A stretch of DNA of 48,976 nt from an uncultured Porphyromonadaceae bacterium (GTDB taxonomy: Bacteria; Bacteroidota; Bacteroidia; Bacteroidales; Muribaculaceae): assembly GCA_937892215.1 (NCBI GenBank), contig CALAVE010000075.1:1-48976 (forward strand), in the 5' to 3' direction. The translations under genes and the position numbers were made by a program. The notes under the pieces are model-generated. The model worked only from the letters and a program-made list of their open reading frames with translations, had not been told where the DNA came from and made no database searches. Position 1 is the first letter of the stretch, and each line of letters begins with the position of its first letter. Below, piece after piece: positions 1 to 8,168 of the stretch.

Positions 1-942
1 GATGTGCGGCTCAACGGTGGTCTTGAAGAAGAAGAGGCTGAGCGGGCCGTTGGCGTCAACTTTAACCTCGTTACCGGCTGTATCGACGGGTGCTGGCATT
101 TCTGTTACGAACGGAACTATGTCGCCCAGAGCTTCCATGAGACGGCGAACGCCCATATCCTTGAGCGCGCTTACGCAGAATACGGGGTAGATACTGCTGT
201 CGATAAGACCTTTGCGAACACCTTCGAGCATTTCCTGCTCAGAGAGTGCGCCTTCTTCGAAGAACTTGTCCATGAGAGCCTCATCGTTCTCGGCCGCCAT
301 TTCTACGAGAGCCTGATACATTTCGTCGGCACGGTCCTTGTGTTCAGGAGCGATGTCGGAAATGGTAGGTTTGCCGCCTTCGGCAGCCCAAGTGAGCTGC
401 TTCATGAGCAGAATATCCACTACGCTGTTGAAGCCTGCGCCGCAAGCCACCGGGAACTGAACGGGCACCACCTTGGGGCCGAAAGTGTCCTTGAGCTGGT
501 TGAGCACGTTATCATAGTCGGCCGTGTCGGCGTCGAGCTTGTTGATAGCGAAGATAATGGGTTTCTTAATGGTGGAAGCTGTGCGGAAGATGTTCTGAGT
601 TCCCACTTCCACTCCGTACTGGCCGTTCACCAGGATTACGCCTGCGTCGGTAACGTTGAGAGCGGTAACAGCGTTGCCCACGAAGTCGTCCATTCCCGGG
701 CAGTCGAAGACGTTAAGTTTCTTGCCGTTAAACTCGGCATAAAAAACTGTTGAAAGCACAGAGTAGCCATACTCTTTTTCAACAGGATAGTAGTCGGAGA
801 CTGTGTTTCCAGCCTCAACGGTGCCACGGCGGTTAATAACTCCACACTCGAAAAGCATAGACTCAGCGAGTGTGGTTTTACCCGAGCCTTTGCTACCTAA
901 CAGCGAGATGTTTTTAATCTCATTAGTCTTGTAAACTTTCAT
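1..942 (-). CDS. Elongation factor G paralogue (EF-G2-like), C-terminus beyond window
   Basis: Translation GTPase-family protein that should act on the ribosome in translocation. The gene starts at the ATG whose last base is 942 and stays open to position 1, giving the first 314 residues. The P-loop is intact (residues 16-24, GSKGSGKTT) and so is the NKLD motif (134-137). The switch regions are aberrant: the usual RGIT segment reads YGYSV (58-62), and the switch II motif DTPGHVDF reads DCPGMDDF, so the catalytic His is Met84. Bacteroides carry a second EF-G (EF-G2) reported to drive translocation without GTPase activity, and this gene fits that paralogue rather than the canonical fusA. No ribosomal protein genes lie beside it, which also argues against the str-operon copy. 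Divergent from hemW. Confidence 0.85.
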   Translation of the reverse strand, partial: MKVYKTNEIKNISLLGSKGSGKTTLAESMLFECGVINRRGTVEAGNTVSDYYPVEKEYGYSVLSTVFYAEFNGKKLNVFDCPGMDDFVGNAVTALNVTDAGVILVNGQYGVEVGTQNIFRTASTIKKPIIFAINKLDADTADYDNVLNQLKDTFGPKVVPVQFPVACGAGFNSVVDILLMKQLTWAAEGGKPTISDIAPEHKDRADEMYQALVEMAAENDEALMDKFFEEGALSEQEMLEGVRKGLIDSSIYPVFCVSALKDMGVRRLMEALGDIVPFVTEMPAPVDTAGNEVKVDANGPLSLFFFKTTVEPHI

Positions 943-1024
943 TTATCAATAATTTAAATTATTTAATTTTATGTTTTTAACTTGCAGAAAGGTAGTGCAA
1001 TCTCGCATTACACCAAATCAGCTA

Positions 1025-1032
1025 CAAATTTA
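1025..1032 (-). promoter_or_regulatory. Candidate -7 element for the EF-G paralogue
   Basis: Minus strand reads TAAATTTG, matching the Bacteroidota -7 consensus TAnnTTTG. It would start transcription near 1018 and give a leader of about 75 nt. No clear TTG lies 19-21 bp upstream. Confidence 0.4.
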
Positions 1033-1076
1033 ATGAATAATACGCGAATACTAAAGTTTTTTTCAAAAAATGCGCA

Positions 1077-1084
1077 TATCTTTG
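1077..1084 (+). promoter_or_regulatory. Candidate -7 element for hemW
   Basis: TATCTTTG matches TAnnTTTG and would give a leader of about 30 nt before the hemW ATG at 1120. A second match, TATTTTTG at 1107-1114, has a TTTG 22 bp upstream. If used, it would start the transcript almost at the start codon. Confidence 0.45.
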
Positions 1085-1119
1085 ATTAAATTTCTCGCAG
1101 TTTAGTTATTTTTGCACCG

Positions 1120-2250
1120 ATGGCAGGACTCTACATTCATATTCCATTCTGTAAAAAACGCTGCATCTACTGCGACTTTTACTCTACAAACCGGCTGGAC
1201 TTGACCGACCGGTATGTGGCCGCCATAGTGGAGGAAGCCCGAAGGCGCCGCAATGAGCTGGGGGCGGCCGAGACAATCAAGACCATCTATCTGGGAGGCG
1301 GAACACCGTCGCAGCTCATGCCAGTCCAGATGGGCCGGATAACCGAGGGAGTGGGGCGGTGGCTGGATCTGAGCGGAGTGGAGGAGTTTACGGTGGAGGT
1401 GAACCCTGACGACGTGACCGGAGATTACATCAAGAGCCTGGTGGAGCTGGGTGTGAACCGCGTCAGCATGGGGGTGCAGAGCTTTAACGACGCGGAACTG
1501 GCGGCCATTAACCGCCGGCACAATGCCGAGTGTGCCATAACAGCCTACAACGCGATTCGCGATGCCGGCATACAGAACGTGAGCATCGACCTTATCTACG
1601 GCCTTCCCGGACAGGACTTGGCGAGCCTCAACGCATCGGTGGAACAGGCGCTAAGTCTTAGACCTGAGCACATATCGGCCTACAATCTCACTTATGAGGA
1701 AGGCACCGTGCTGTGGAACAGGCGCCTCAGGGGCGAGGTGACAGAAGCCGGCGAGGAATTGTGCATTGAGATGTACCGGCTTATTGTCGGGCGGTTAAAA
1801 GAGGCCGGCTACGAGCATTATGAGATATCGAACTATGCGCTACCTGGCTACCGCTCACGCCATAATTCGTCGTACTGGGACCACACACCATACGTGGGGC
1901 TGGGAGCAGCCGCGCACAGCTACGACGGCCATGTGAGGCGCAGCAATCCGGCCGACCTGATGGCATATATCACCGCTCTGGAGCAAGGGCAACTACCTTT
2001 CAGCGAGGAAATCATGACCACCGAGGAACGGTATGATGAAGACGTGATGGTGGCACTGCGTACGGCCGACGGACTTGACGTAATGGAAATAGGGGAGAAG
2101 TACGGAGATAAAGTTAAAGTATCGCTTCAGGCAAAAGCGCACAAATATCTGGAACAAGGCATAATGCGAGAGGACGCCGGCAGACTATTCCTCACAGATG
2201 AAGGAATGCTGCTCAGCGATGCTGTCATACAGGAACTGATGTGGGACTGA
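1120..2250 (+). CDS. hemW: Radical SAM heme chaperone HemW
   Basis: 376-residue radical SAM protein of the HemN/HemW family. Cys11, Cys15 and Cys18 form the CX3CX2C motif that holds the [4Fe-4S] cluster and SAM. The next residues (CDF) lack the extra CxC cysteine typical of true coproporphyrinogen dehydrogenase HemN, so HemW is the better name. GGGTPSQL near residue 65 is the SAM-binding glycine motif. HemW proteins bind heme and deliver it to membrane respiratory proteins; they do not normally oxidise coproporphyrinogen. Full family length, ATG start. It converges with rlmH, with only 15 bp between the two stop codons. Confidence 0.9.
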   Translation: MAGLYIHIPFCKKRCIYCDFYSTNRLDLTDRYVAAIVEEARRRRNELGAAETIKTIYLGGGTPSQLMPVQMGRITEGVGRWLDLSGVEEFTVEVNPDDVTGDYIKSLVELGVNRVSMGVQSFNDAELAAINRRHNAECAITAYNAIRDAGIQNVSIDLIYGLPGQDLASLNASVEQALSLRPEHISAYNLTYEEGTVLWNRRLRGEVTEAGEELCIEMYRLIVGRLKEAGYEHYEISNYALPGYRSRHNSSYWDHTPYVGLGAAAHSYDGHVRRSNPADLMAYITALEQGQLPFSEEIMTTEERYDEDVMVALRTADGLDVMEIGEKYGDKVKVSLQAKAHKYLEQGIMREDAGRLFLTDEGMLLSDAVIQELMWD

Positions 2251-2265
2251 TGTGGAGGCAGGGAA

Positions 2266-2739
2266 TCACTCGTGGTGATACGGTTCGTTGCCCAGGATGG
2301 TGAAAGCCCTGTAGAGTTGTTCGGTGAATATAAGTCGCACCAAGTCGTGCGGAAACGTCATCTTGCTTAGCGAAATCTTATCGTTGGCACGCATATAGAC
2401 CTCGTCGGAGAAGCCGTAGGGGCCACCCACGACAAACACCACGCGCTTAACGCCGCTAAGCATTCGCTTCTGGATATACTTGGAAAAATCCACGGAAGTC
2501 ATCTCCTTGCCCCGTTCGTCGAGTAGCACCACAAAATCAGAACTATCAACGGCGGCGAGTATGTTCTTTCCCTCGTTCTGCTTCTGCTGCGACTCAGTAA
2601 GGTTGCGCGTATTCTTGGAGTCGGTGATATAACAGACGTCGAACTGCACATAGTGCTTGAGTCGAGCCACATATTCCGTGATGCCTCGGCTGACAAATTC
2701 AGAAGAAGTTTTTCCTATAACAGCGAGAGAGATTTTCAT
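2266..2739 (-). CDS. rlmH: 23S rRNA (pseudouridine1915-N3)-methyltransferase RlmH
   Basis: 157-residue SPOUT-class methyltransferase that adds a methyl group to pseudouridine 1915 in helix 69 of 23S rRNA, using SAM, on assembled 70S ribosomes. The C-terminal half carries the SAM-binding knot: VVGGPYGFSDEV, then LSKMTFPHDLVRLIFTEQLYRAF, ending in the family's typical short tail (EPYHHE). The length equals the usual ~155 residues. ATG start at 2739. Divergent from nadC with an 81 bp gap that carries a -7 element on each strand. Confidence 0.95.
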   Translation of the reverse strand: MKISLAVIGKTSSEFVSRGITEYVARLKHYVQFDVCYITDSKNTRNLTESQQKQNEGKNILAAVDSSDFVVLLDERGKEMTSVDFSKYIQKRMLSGVKRVVFVVGGPYGFSDEVYMRANDKISLSKMTFPHDLVRLIFTEQLYRAFTILGNEPYHHE

Positions 2740-2757
2740 TGCTCATCATTTTTAGGA

Positions 2758-2795
2758 CAAAGTTATGGAATTATAAGCAAATTTCACTAAATTTG
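2758..2795. promoter_or_regulatory. Back-to-back promoters for rlmH and nadC
   Basis: The minus-strand -7 element TAACTTTG lies at 2758-2765 (towards rlmH). The plus-strand element TAAATTTG lies at 2788-2795 (towards nadC). The two boxes are 22 bp apart, so each promoter's -33 region overlaps the other's -7 box. No good TTG is seen at the expected -33 distance on either side. Confidence 0.5.
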
Positions 2796-2820
2796 TTGGC
2801 AAAAACCACATATAACTATT

Positions 2821-3669
2821 ATGAAAACGAGAGAGGAACTTATTGATGAGTTGATATCGCTCGCATTTGCCGAGGATATAGGCGACGGCGACGCCACCAC
2901 ACTGTGTTGCATTCCGGCCACGGAAATGGGCCGTAGCCGCCTGATAATAAAAGAAGAAGGCATCTTAGCCGGAGTGGAGATAGCACGGCGCGTGTTTGAG
3001 AAATTCGACCCTGAACTGAAGATGACTACATACATCAACGACGGGGCACACGTGAAACCCGGAGACATCGCATTTGTGGTGGAAGGGAAGGTGCAATCGC
3101 TACTTCAGACAGAGCGCCTGATGCTCAACATAATGCAGCGCATGAGCGGCATAGCCACTACCACCGCACGCTACCAGGCACGACTTGAGGGGCTGAAGAC
3201 CAGAGTGCTCGACACACGCAAAACCACGCCCGGAATGCGTCTGCTGGAAAAGGAAGCGGTGAAGATAGGCGGAGGCTGCAACCACCGCATAGGCCTGTTC
3301 GACATGATACTGCTCAAGGACAATCACGTGGACTTCGCCGGAGGTATAGTGAACGCGATAGCCAATGCCAACCGGTGGTGCCGGGAGAACGGGAAAGACC
3401 TGAAGATAGAGATAGAGGTGCGGAATCTGGACGAACTGCAGCAGGTGCTGGATTACGGCAATGTGGATCGCATCATGCTAGACAATTTCAGTCCCGAACT
3501 CACACGCACGGCGGTGGAAATGATTGGTGGCCGCTTTGAGACCGAATCATCAGGAGGTATCACCATCGACACCCTTCGCGACTACGGAGAATGCGGAGTG
3601 GACTATATTTCGGTAGGAGCACTCACACACTCGGTGAAGTCGCTGGACATGAGTTTCAAGGCATTCTGA
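2821..3669 (+). CDS. nadC: Nicotinate-nucleotide pyrophosphorylase (carboxylating) NadC
   Basis: 282-residue quinolinate phosphoribosyltransferase. It converts quinolinate and PRPP to nicotinate mononucleotide, CO2 and PPi in de novo NAD synthesis (cytoplasm). Family blocks are clear: the N-terminal domain (EDIGDGDATT), then TERLMLNIMQRMSGIATTT, TRKTTPGMRLLEKEAV, GGGCNHRIGLFDMILLKDNH, and the C-terminal LDNFSPE and ESSGGI motifs that form the PRPP-binding barrel. Normal length, ATG start. Neither nadA nor nadB lies beside it. A strong hairpin follows the stop codon. Confidence 0.95.
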   Translation: MKTREELIDELISLAFAEDIGDGDATTLCCIPATEMGRSRLIIKEEGILAGVEIARRVFEKFDPELKMTTYINDGAHVKPGDIAFVVEGKVQSLLQTERLMLNIMQRMSGIATTTARYQARLEGLKTRVLDTRKTTPGMRLLEKEAVKIGGGCNHRIGLFDMILLKDNHVDFAGGIVNAIANANRWCRENGKDLKIEIEVRNLDELQQVLDYGNVDRIMLDNFSPELTRTAVEMIGGRFETESSGGITIDTLRDYGECGVDYISVGALTHSVKSLDMSFKAF

Positions 3670-3696
3670 ACTGAATCCATCAGGGCAGAAAAAAAG

Positions 3697-3729
3697 AATC
3701 ACTTCCAAGAGCGGGGGTGATTTTATTTT
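3697..3729 (+). terminator. Rho-independent terminator after nadC
   Basis: A 10 bp stem pairs 3697-3706 with 3713-3722 (two G-U pairs) around a 6 nt loop AAGAGC, followed by TTTATTTTG. An A-run precedes the stem, so the minus strand also shows a T-run. The stem is weaker in that direction because the two G-U pairs become A-C mismatches. It may partly serve the convergent HAD gene. Confidence 0.7.
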
Positions 3730-3730
3730 G

Positions 3731-4366
3731 TCATAGGCCAAGGTTTTCCAGGCTGAAGTCTTGCAGGCCATCGATGATAACATCGGCAGTGCCCTTGAGC
3801 GAGTCGCGAGAATTAGTGCTTGCCACAGCCACCACAGCGGCTCCGGCACGGCGACCGGCTTCCAAGCCGTTGAACGAGTCCTCAAAAACCACACAGTTCT
3901 CAATGGGCAGATTCAGCAGCCCTGCACCGAGCAGGAAACATTCAGGGTCGGGTTTAGGCTTCTTCACCATGTCGCCTGTGACAATACCGCTGAAATATTC
4001 CCTGAAATGAGGATGCTGATTATAGAGGCTGCGCATCTTCTTAGTGTCGCTGCTTGTCACCAGGCAAGCCGGTATGCCGCGTCGGCGAAGCATATCAAGC
4101 AGTTCCACGGCTCCGGGGAAGAAGTCGTAGCGCATAGCGGCCTGATGCTCGTTGAGCATCGCCACCACGCGCGCATGCTGCTCAGGCGGGAAATAGGTAT
4201 TAAGGATAGTTGCCAGATTAGAGCCCTTTATCACACTTGAGAAGTTATCCACGCCTGTGGGAATAACCTCGTTCACTTTATTCCAGAAAACGGTGTAATT
4301 GCCTTCGGTGTCGATAAGCACACCATCCAGGTCGAACAGCACACCTTTTATCGTTCTTTTGTCCAT
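3731..4366 (-). CDS. HAD-superfamily hydrolase, beta-phosphoglucomutase-like
   Basis: 211-residue haloacid dehalogenase-like phosphatase or phosphomutase of subfamily I (helical cap between motifs I and II). Motif I is FDLDGVLIDTE with nucleophile Asp12 and acid/base Asp14. Motif II is LVTSS near residue 120, the motif III lysine lies in KKPKPDPE, and motif IV is VVFEDSFNGLEAG. This pattern is shared by beta-phosphoglucomutase and 2-deoxyglucose-6-phosphatase-like enzymes acting on sugar phosphates; the substrate cannot be told from sequence. ATG start. The nadC terminator lies just beyond its stop, and the FAD oxidoreductase gene diverges from it. Confidence 0.85.
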   Translation of the reverse strand: MDKRTIKGVLFDLDGVLIDTEGNYTVFWNKVNEVIPTGVDNFSSVIKGSNLATILNTYFPPEQHARVVAMLNEHQAAMRYDFFPGAVELLDMLRRRGIPACLVTSSDTKKMRSLYNQHPHFREYFSGIVTGDMVKKPKPDPECFLLGAGLLNLPIENCVVFEDSFNGLEAGRRAGAAVVAVASTNSRDSLKGTADVIIDGLQDFSLENLGL

Positions 4367-4383
4367 ATATTCGTATTTTGGCG

Positions 4384-4421
4384 CAAAGGTACCGGTTTTT
4401 ATTTGAATTTATGTAAATTTG
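4384..4421. promoter_or_regulatory. Back-to-back promoters for the HAD gene and the FAD oxidoreductase
   Basis: The minus-strand -7 element TACCTTTG lies at 4384-4391 and the plus-strand TAAATTTG at 4414-4421. They are again 22 bp apart, as at 2758-2795. Leaders would be about 11 and 17 nt. No clear -33 TTG is seen on either strand. Confidence 0.5.
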
Positions 4422-4444
4422 CATAATAATTAATCGAAAGTTAT

Positions 4445-6013
4445 ATGGTGACCGAGTTACAATTCAGGACAGACCCACGCACAGCGTGCGACAATGAAAG
4501 ATTGCTGGAGCTTGTGGCCAATGAGCTATCAGTGAGCGCGTCGCGCGTGAGCGGCATCAGGACAGTTAAACGCAGCGTTGACGCACGCCAGCGGCGAGTG
4601 ATGATTAACCTGAAAATCAGAGCCTACGTTGATGAGCCAATGGGTGACATAGGCCTTTCCAGCCCCATTACGTACAACAAGGTGGAAGGAGAGCGGAGTG
4701 CCGTGGTGGTAGGAGCGGGTCCAGCCGGATTATTCGCTGCGCTGCGTCTGATAGAACTCGGTGTGAAGCCCATAGTGCTGGAGCGTGGCAAGAAAGTGGA
4801 CGAGCGCAAGGTGGATGTGGCACTCATCTCCACGCAAGGAATCGTAAACTCCGACTCAAACTACTGCTTTGGAGAAGGTGGAGCCGGAGCGTTTAGCGAC
4901 GGCAAGTTATACACCCGCAGCAAGAAGCGCGGTTCTGTGGAGCGAATCCTCTCCATCTTCCATCAGCATGGAGCCAGTGAAAACATCCTCATCGACGCTC
5001 ACCCACATATCGGTAGCGACAAGTTGCCCGGAATAATAGAGAACATCCGTAATACCATTTTAAGTTGTGGCGGAGAGATTCACTTCGGCGCACGTGTTAC
5101 CAAACTGATTACGGAGAACGATGAAGTGACCGGAGTTATCTGTGCCGACGGACGACGCTTCACAGCGCCGGTCATACTCGCCACAGGGCACTCGGCACGT
5201 GACGTTTACACCATGCTGAACGACAGAGGTGTCAGCATTGAAGCAAAGGGAATCGCCATGGGAGTGCGCCTGGAGCATCCACAACACGTTATCGATGCCA
5301 TACAGTACCATAACCCCGGCGGACGCGGAGCCTATCTGCCAGCCGCGGAATATAGTTTCGTGACTCAAGTGGAAGGCCGCGGAGTGTACTCGTTCTGCAT
5401 GTGCCCCGGCGGAGTGGTGGTGCCTGCGGCAAGCGCCCCTGGCCAACTGGTGGTGAATGGCATGTCGCCTTCAACACGTGGCACTTACTGGGCGAATTCC
5501 GGAATTGTGGTGGAAATCCGTCAGGAAGATATTCCCGATAAATTCAGCCTTCATGACCCGCTAAGAGTGATGCGCTTCCAGGAGGCGCTGGAAGCAGAGT
5601 GTTTCCGTCAGGCAGGATGCAGCCAAGTGGCAGGTGCTCAGCGAATGGAAGACTTCGTGAACAAGCGTCAATCGAAGAACATCCCGCCGGCATCATACCC
5701 GGCCGGACTGCAACCATCGCGGCTCGACCTGTGGCTGCCGCCATTCATTTCCGACCGCCTGCGGAAAGGATTCATCCAGTTTGGCCGCTCAGCCCGCGGT
5801 TTTCTCACTAACGATGCCGTAATGATAGGAGTTGAGACCCGCACTTCATCGCCTGTGCGTATTCCACGAGATGCCATGACATTATGTCACATTCACGTCA
5901 AGGGTCTGTATCCATGCGGAGAAGGAGCCGGCTATGCAGGAGGCATTGTGTCGTCGGCAATCGACGGCGAGCGGTGCGCCGAGGCCCTGACAGCCCAAAT
6001 GACAGCAGAATAA
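4445..6013 (+). CDS. NAD(P)/FAD-dependent oxidoreductase (COG2509-like)
   Basis: 522-residue flavoprotein of unknown substrate. An N-terminal domain of about 80 residues is followed by an FAD dinucleotide-binding fold (VVVGAGPAGLFAALRLIELG, ending in an ERG acidic motif). The block GEGGAGAFSDGKLYTRS is typical of the widely conserved uncharacterised FAD-dependent dehydrogenases. A second FAD contact, LYPCGEGAGYAGGIVSSAIDG, lies near the C-terminus. Full length for the family, ATG start. Convergent with htpG. The genome context does not suggest a role. Confidence 0.85.
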   Translation: MVTELQFRTDPRTACDNERLLELVANELSVSASRVSGIRTVKRSVDARQRRVMINLKIRAYVDEPMGDIGLSSPITYNKVEGERSAVVVGAGPAGLFAALRLIELGVKPIVLERGKKVDERKVDVALISTQGIVNSDSNYCFGEGGAGAFSDGKLYTRSKKRGSVERILSIFHQHGASENILIDAHPHIGSDKLPGIIENIRNTILSCGGEIHFGARVTKLITENDEVTGVICADGRRFTAPVILATGHSARDVYTMLNDRGVSIEAKGIAMGVRLEHPQHVIDAIQYHNPGGRGAYLPAAEYSFVTQVEGRGVYSFCMCPGGVVVPAASAPGQLVVNGMSPSTRGTYWANSGIVVEIRQEDIPDKFSLHDPLRVMRFQEALEAECFRQAGCSQVAGAQRMEDFVNKRQSKNIPPASYPAGLQPSRLDLWLPPFISDRLRKGFIQFGRSARGFLTNDAVMIGVETRTSSPVRIPRDAMTLCHIHVKGLYPCGEGAGYAGGIVSSAIDGERCAEALTAQMTAE

Positions 6014-6041
6014 TGAGATATCAGACTCTATCGTAAAAATA

Positions 6042-6100
6042 GTGCGACGTCCATTAGGATATCGCACCATTAATAATATCATGCCGTGACATCAGTCACG
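6042..6100. terminator. Two weak hairpins between convergent genes
   Basis: Stem 1 pairs GTGCGA (6042-6047) with TCGCAC (6062-6067). Stem 2 pairs CGTGAC (6085-6090) with GTCACG (6095-6100) around a 4 nt loop. Neither has a long T-run, so termination here is only plausible from position between the convergent stops. Confidence 0.35.
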
Positions 6101-6105
6101 ATGGC

Positions 6106-8154
6106 TTACTTGAGCAAATCCACCGAGCGGCGCAGGAAGTTGTCGAGGGCCGCACCTTTAAGGAGCCCGTTGCCCAGCAGGGCAATGTCGATGAGTTGCT
6201 TCACGGTATCTTGCCCTGTGGCATAGTCGGTTATGGCATCCTCGCGCTTGTCGCGCAGTTCCTTCACCTGTTTTTCCTTGTCAGCAATTTCGTGTTTCTG
6301 GTCATCTGGCAATCCCTTGTTGTCCTTGTCGCTGTCACGAATCACCTTAATTTCACCTTCCAGGACGGCAATTTGCCTATCCAGAGGCGACACCACATCC
6401 TTGAGTGCTTCCACCGCTGAATCAACCACCTTCTTTACAACCTGATGACTGGTGTTAAGAGTGAAGTTGTAACTGTCGGGCAGTTCGCCGTAGAAGCCCA
6501 TTCCAGGCTGGAACTGAGCCATTTCCTTCATGCGGCGCATATACTCGCTCTGAGTGATGACAACAGCCTGCTCCGATTCGCCCAGAGATGCGAAATTTAT
6601 CATGAAGTCGGCCTTGTCAAGAGCAGGTATCTGCGACTTAAACAGGGTAGTGGTGATAGTCTTCTCCAGTTCGCCCAGTTGGCTTTGCGTGTCGGTTTCC
6701 TTGCGGATAAGATTATCAATCACATCGGCATCAACACGAGCGAAGCGAGACTTCTCGTTCTTCTGCTCCAGCATACCTATGAAAGGCGTGTCGAGTTGAC
6801 CGTCCATCAGCAGTACGTCGTAACCCTTATCGGTTGCGGCCTTGATGTGAGAATACTGCGCTTCCTTATCGGTCGCATAAAGATAGACGAGATTTCCGTC
6901 TTTGTCGGTCTGGTTGGCTTCGATAAGTTTTTTGTAGTCGTCGAGTTTGAAGAACTTCTTGTCAACATTCTCAACCAGAGCGAACTTCATAGCGGAGTCG
7001 CAGAACTTCTCATCGCTAAGCATGCCGTACTCAATGAAAATCTTGATGTCGTTCCACTTCTCCTCAAATGCCTTGGGATCGTTGCGAGCGATTTCCTCGA
7101 GACGAGCGGCAACCTTCTTGGTGATATAGGACGATATTTTCTTCACGTTACGGTCGCTCTGCAAGTAGGAGCGTGACACATTCAGCGGAATGTCGGGGGA
7201 GTCAATCACACCCTGCAGGAGCATTAGGAAATCGGGGACAACACCCTCCACGCTGTCGGTGACAAACACCTGGTTGCAATAAAGTTGTATGCGGTCCTTG
7301 CGAATGTCCAGGTTATTCTTGATTTTCGGGAAATAAAGGATACCTGTCAGAGTGAACGGGTAGTCCACATTCAGGTGAATCCAAAACAGCGGGTCTTCCA
7401 TGGCTGGCTGAATGGCATGGTAGAACTTGATGTAGTCCTCGTCCTTGAGGTCGGCAGGTTTACGTGCCCACAGAGGTTCAATGTCGTTAATGACCTTGTC
7501 CTTGTCGGTGTCAACATACTTGCCGTCTTTCCATTCCTGTTCCTTGCCGAACACCACCGGCACAGGCAGGAACTTGCAGTATTTACCCAGCAGAGTGGCA
7601 ATGCGACCCTGTTCCAGGAACTCTTTCTCTTCGTCATCGATATACACCACGATGTCTGTTCCACGCTCGACCTTGTCGCAGTCGCCCATCTCAAACTCAG
7701 GAGAGCCGTCACAAGTCCAGCACACGGCTTTCGCGCCTTCTTTATAAGATAGCGTGCGGATTTCCACTTTCTTGGCAACCATGAAGGCGGAATAGAAGCC
7801 CAGACCAAAGTGACCTATAATTGCCGAAGCATTGTCCTTGTACTTGTTCAGGAACTCCTCGGCTCCCGAAAACGCTATCTGATTGATGTACTTGTCAACT
7901 TCCTCGGCAGTCATGCCAATGCCATTGTCACTGACAGTCAGGGTTCCGGCTTCCTTGTCGAGAGCGACACGCACGGAGAGACCTTCGGTATTGCCGTTAA
8001 ACTCGCCGGCAGCGGCCAGCGTTTTCAGTTTTTGTGTAGCGTCCACTGCATTTGAAACCAATTCACGCAGAAATATCTCGTGGTCGCTGTAAAGAAATTT
8101 TTTGATTACGGGGAAAATATTAGTTGTTGTTACCCCAATAGTACCTTTTTGCAT
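6106..8154 (-). CDS. htpG: Molecular chaperone HtpG (Hsp90 family)
   Basis: 682-residue bacterial Hsp90, an ATP-dependent homodimeric cytoplasmic chaperone. The N-terminal GHKL ATPase domain shows ELVSNAVDAT (with the Glu/Asn pair), VSDNGIGMTAEEV and GHFGLGFYSAFMVA. The middle domain follows (NVSRSYLQSDRNVKKI), then the dimerisation domain. It is somewhat longer than the E. coli protein (624), with a charged insertion before the last 60 residues, as in other Bacteroidota. Only 14 bp separate it from the clpC stop, so clpC and htpG probably form one stress-response unit with no promoter of its own visible for htpG. Confidence 0.97.
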   Translation of the reverse strand: MQKGTIGVTTTNIFPVIKKFLYSDHEIFLRELVSNAVDATQKLKTLAAAGEFNGNTEGLSVRVALDKEAGTLTVSDNGIGMTAEEVDKYINQIAFSGAEEFLNKYKDNASAIIGHFGLGFYSAFMVAKKVEIRTLSYKEGAKAVCWTCDGSPEFEMGDCDKVERGTDIVVYIDDEEKEFLEQGRIATLLGKYCKFLPVPVVFGKEQEWKDGKYVDTDKDKVINDIEPLWARKPADLKDEDYIKFYHAIQPAMEDPLFWIHLNVDYPFTLTGILYFPKIKNNLDIRKDRIQLYCNQVFVTDSVEGVVPDFLMLLQGVIDSPDIPLNVSRSYLQSDRNVKKISSYITKKVAARLEEIARNDPKAFEEKWNDIKIFIEYGMLSDEKFCDSAMKFALVENVDKKFFKLDDYKKLIEANQTDKDGNLVYLYATDKEAQYSHIKAATDKGYDVLLMDGQLDTPFIGMLEQKNEKSRFARVDADVIDNLIRKETDTQSQLGELEKTITTTLFKSQIPALDKADFMINFASLGESEQAVVITQSEYMRRMKEMAQFQPGMGFYGELPDSYNFTLNTSHQVVKKVVDSAVEALKDVVSPLDRQIAVLEGEIKVIRDSDKDNKGLPDDQKHEIADKEKQVKELRDKREDAITDYATGQDTVKQLIDIALLGNGLLKGAALDNFLRRSVDLLK

Positions 8155-8168
8155 AATATCATATTTTT

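Noticed and set aside
4..753. 249-codon open frame on the plus strand
   Set aside because: Antisense shadow of the EF-G paralogue, whose minus-strand frame has clear GTPase motifs.
6445..7176. 243-codon plus-strand frame
   Set aside because: Antisense to htpG; no recognisable protein features, and htpG is unmistakable.
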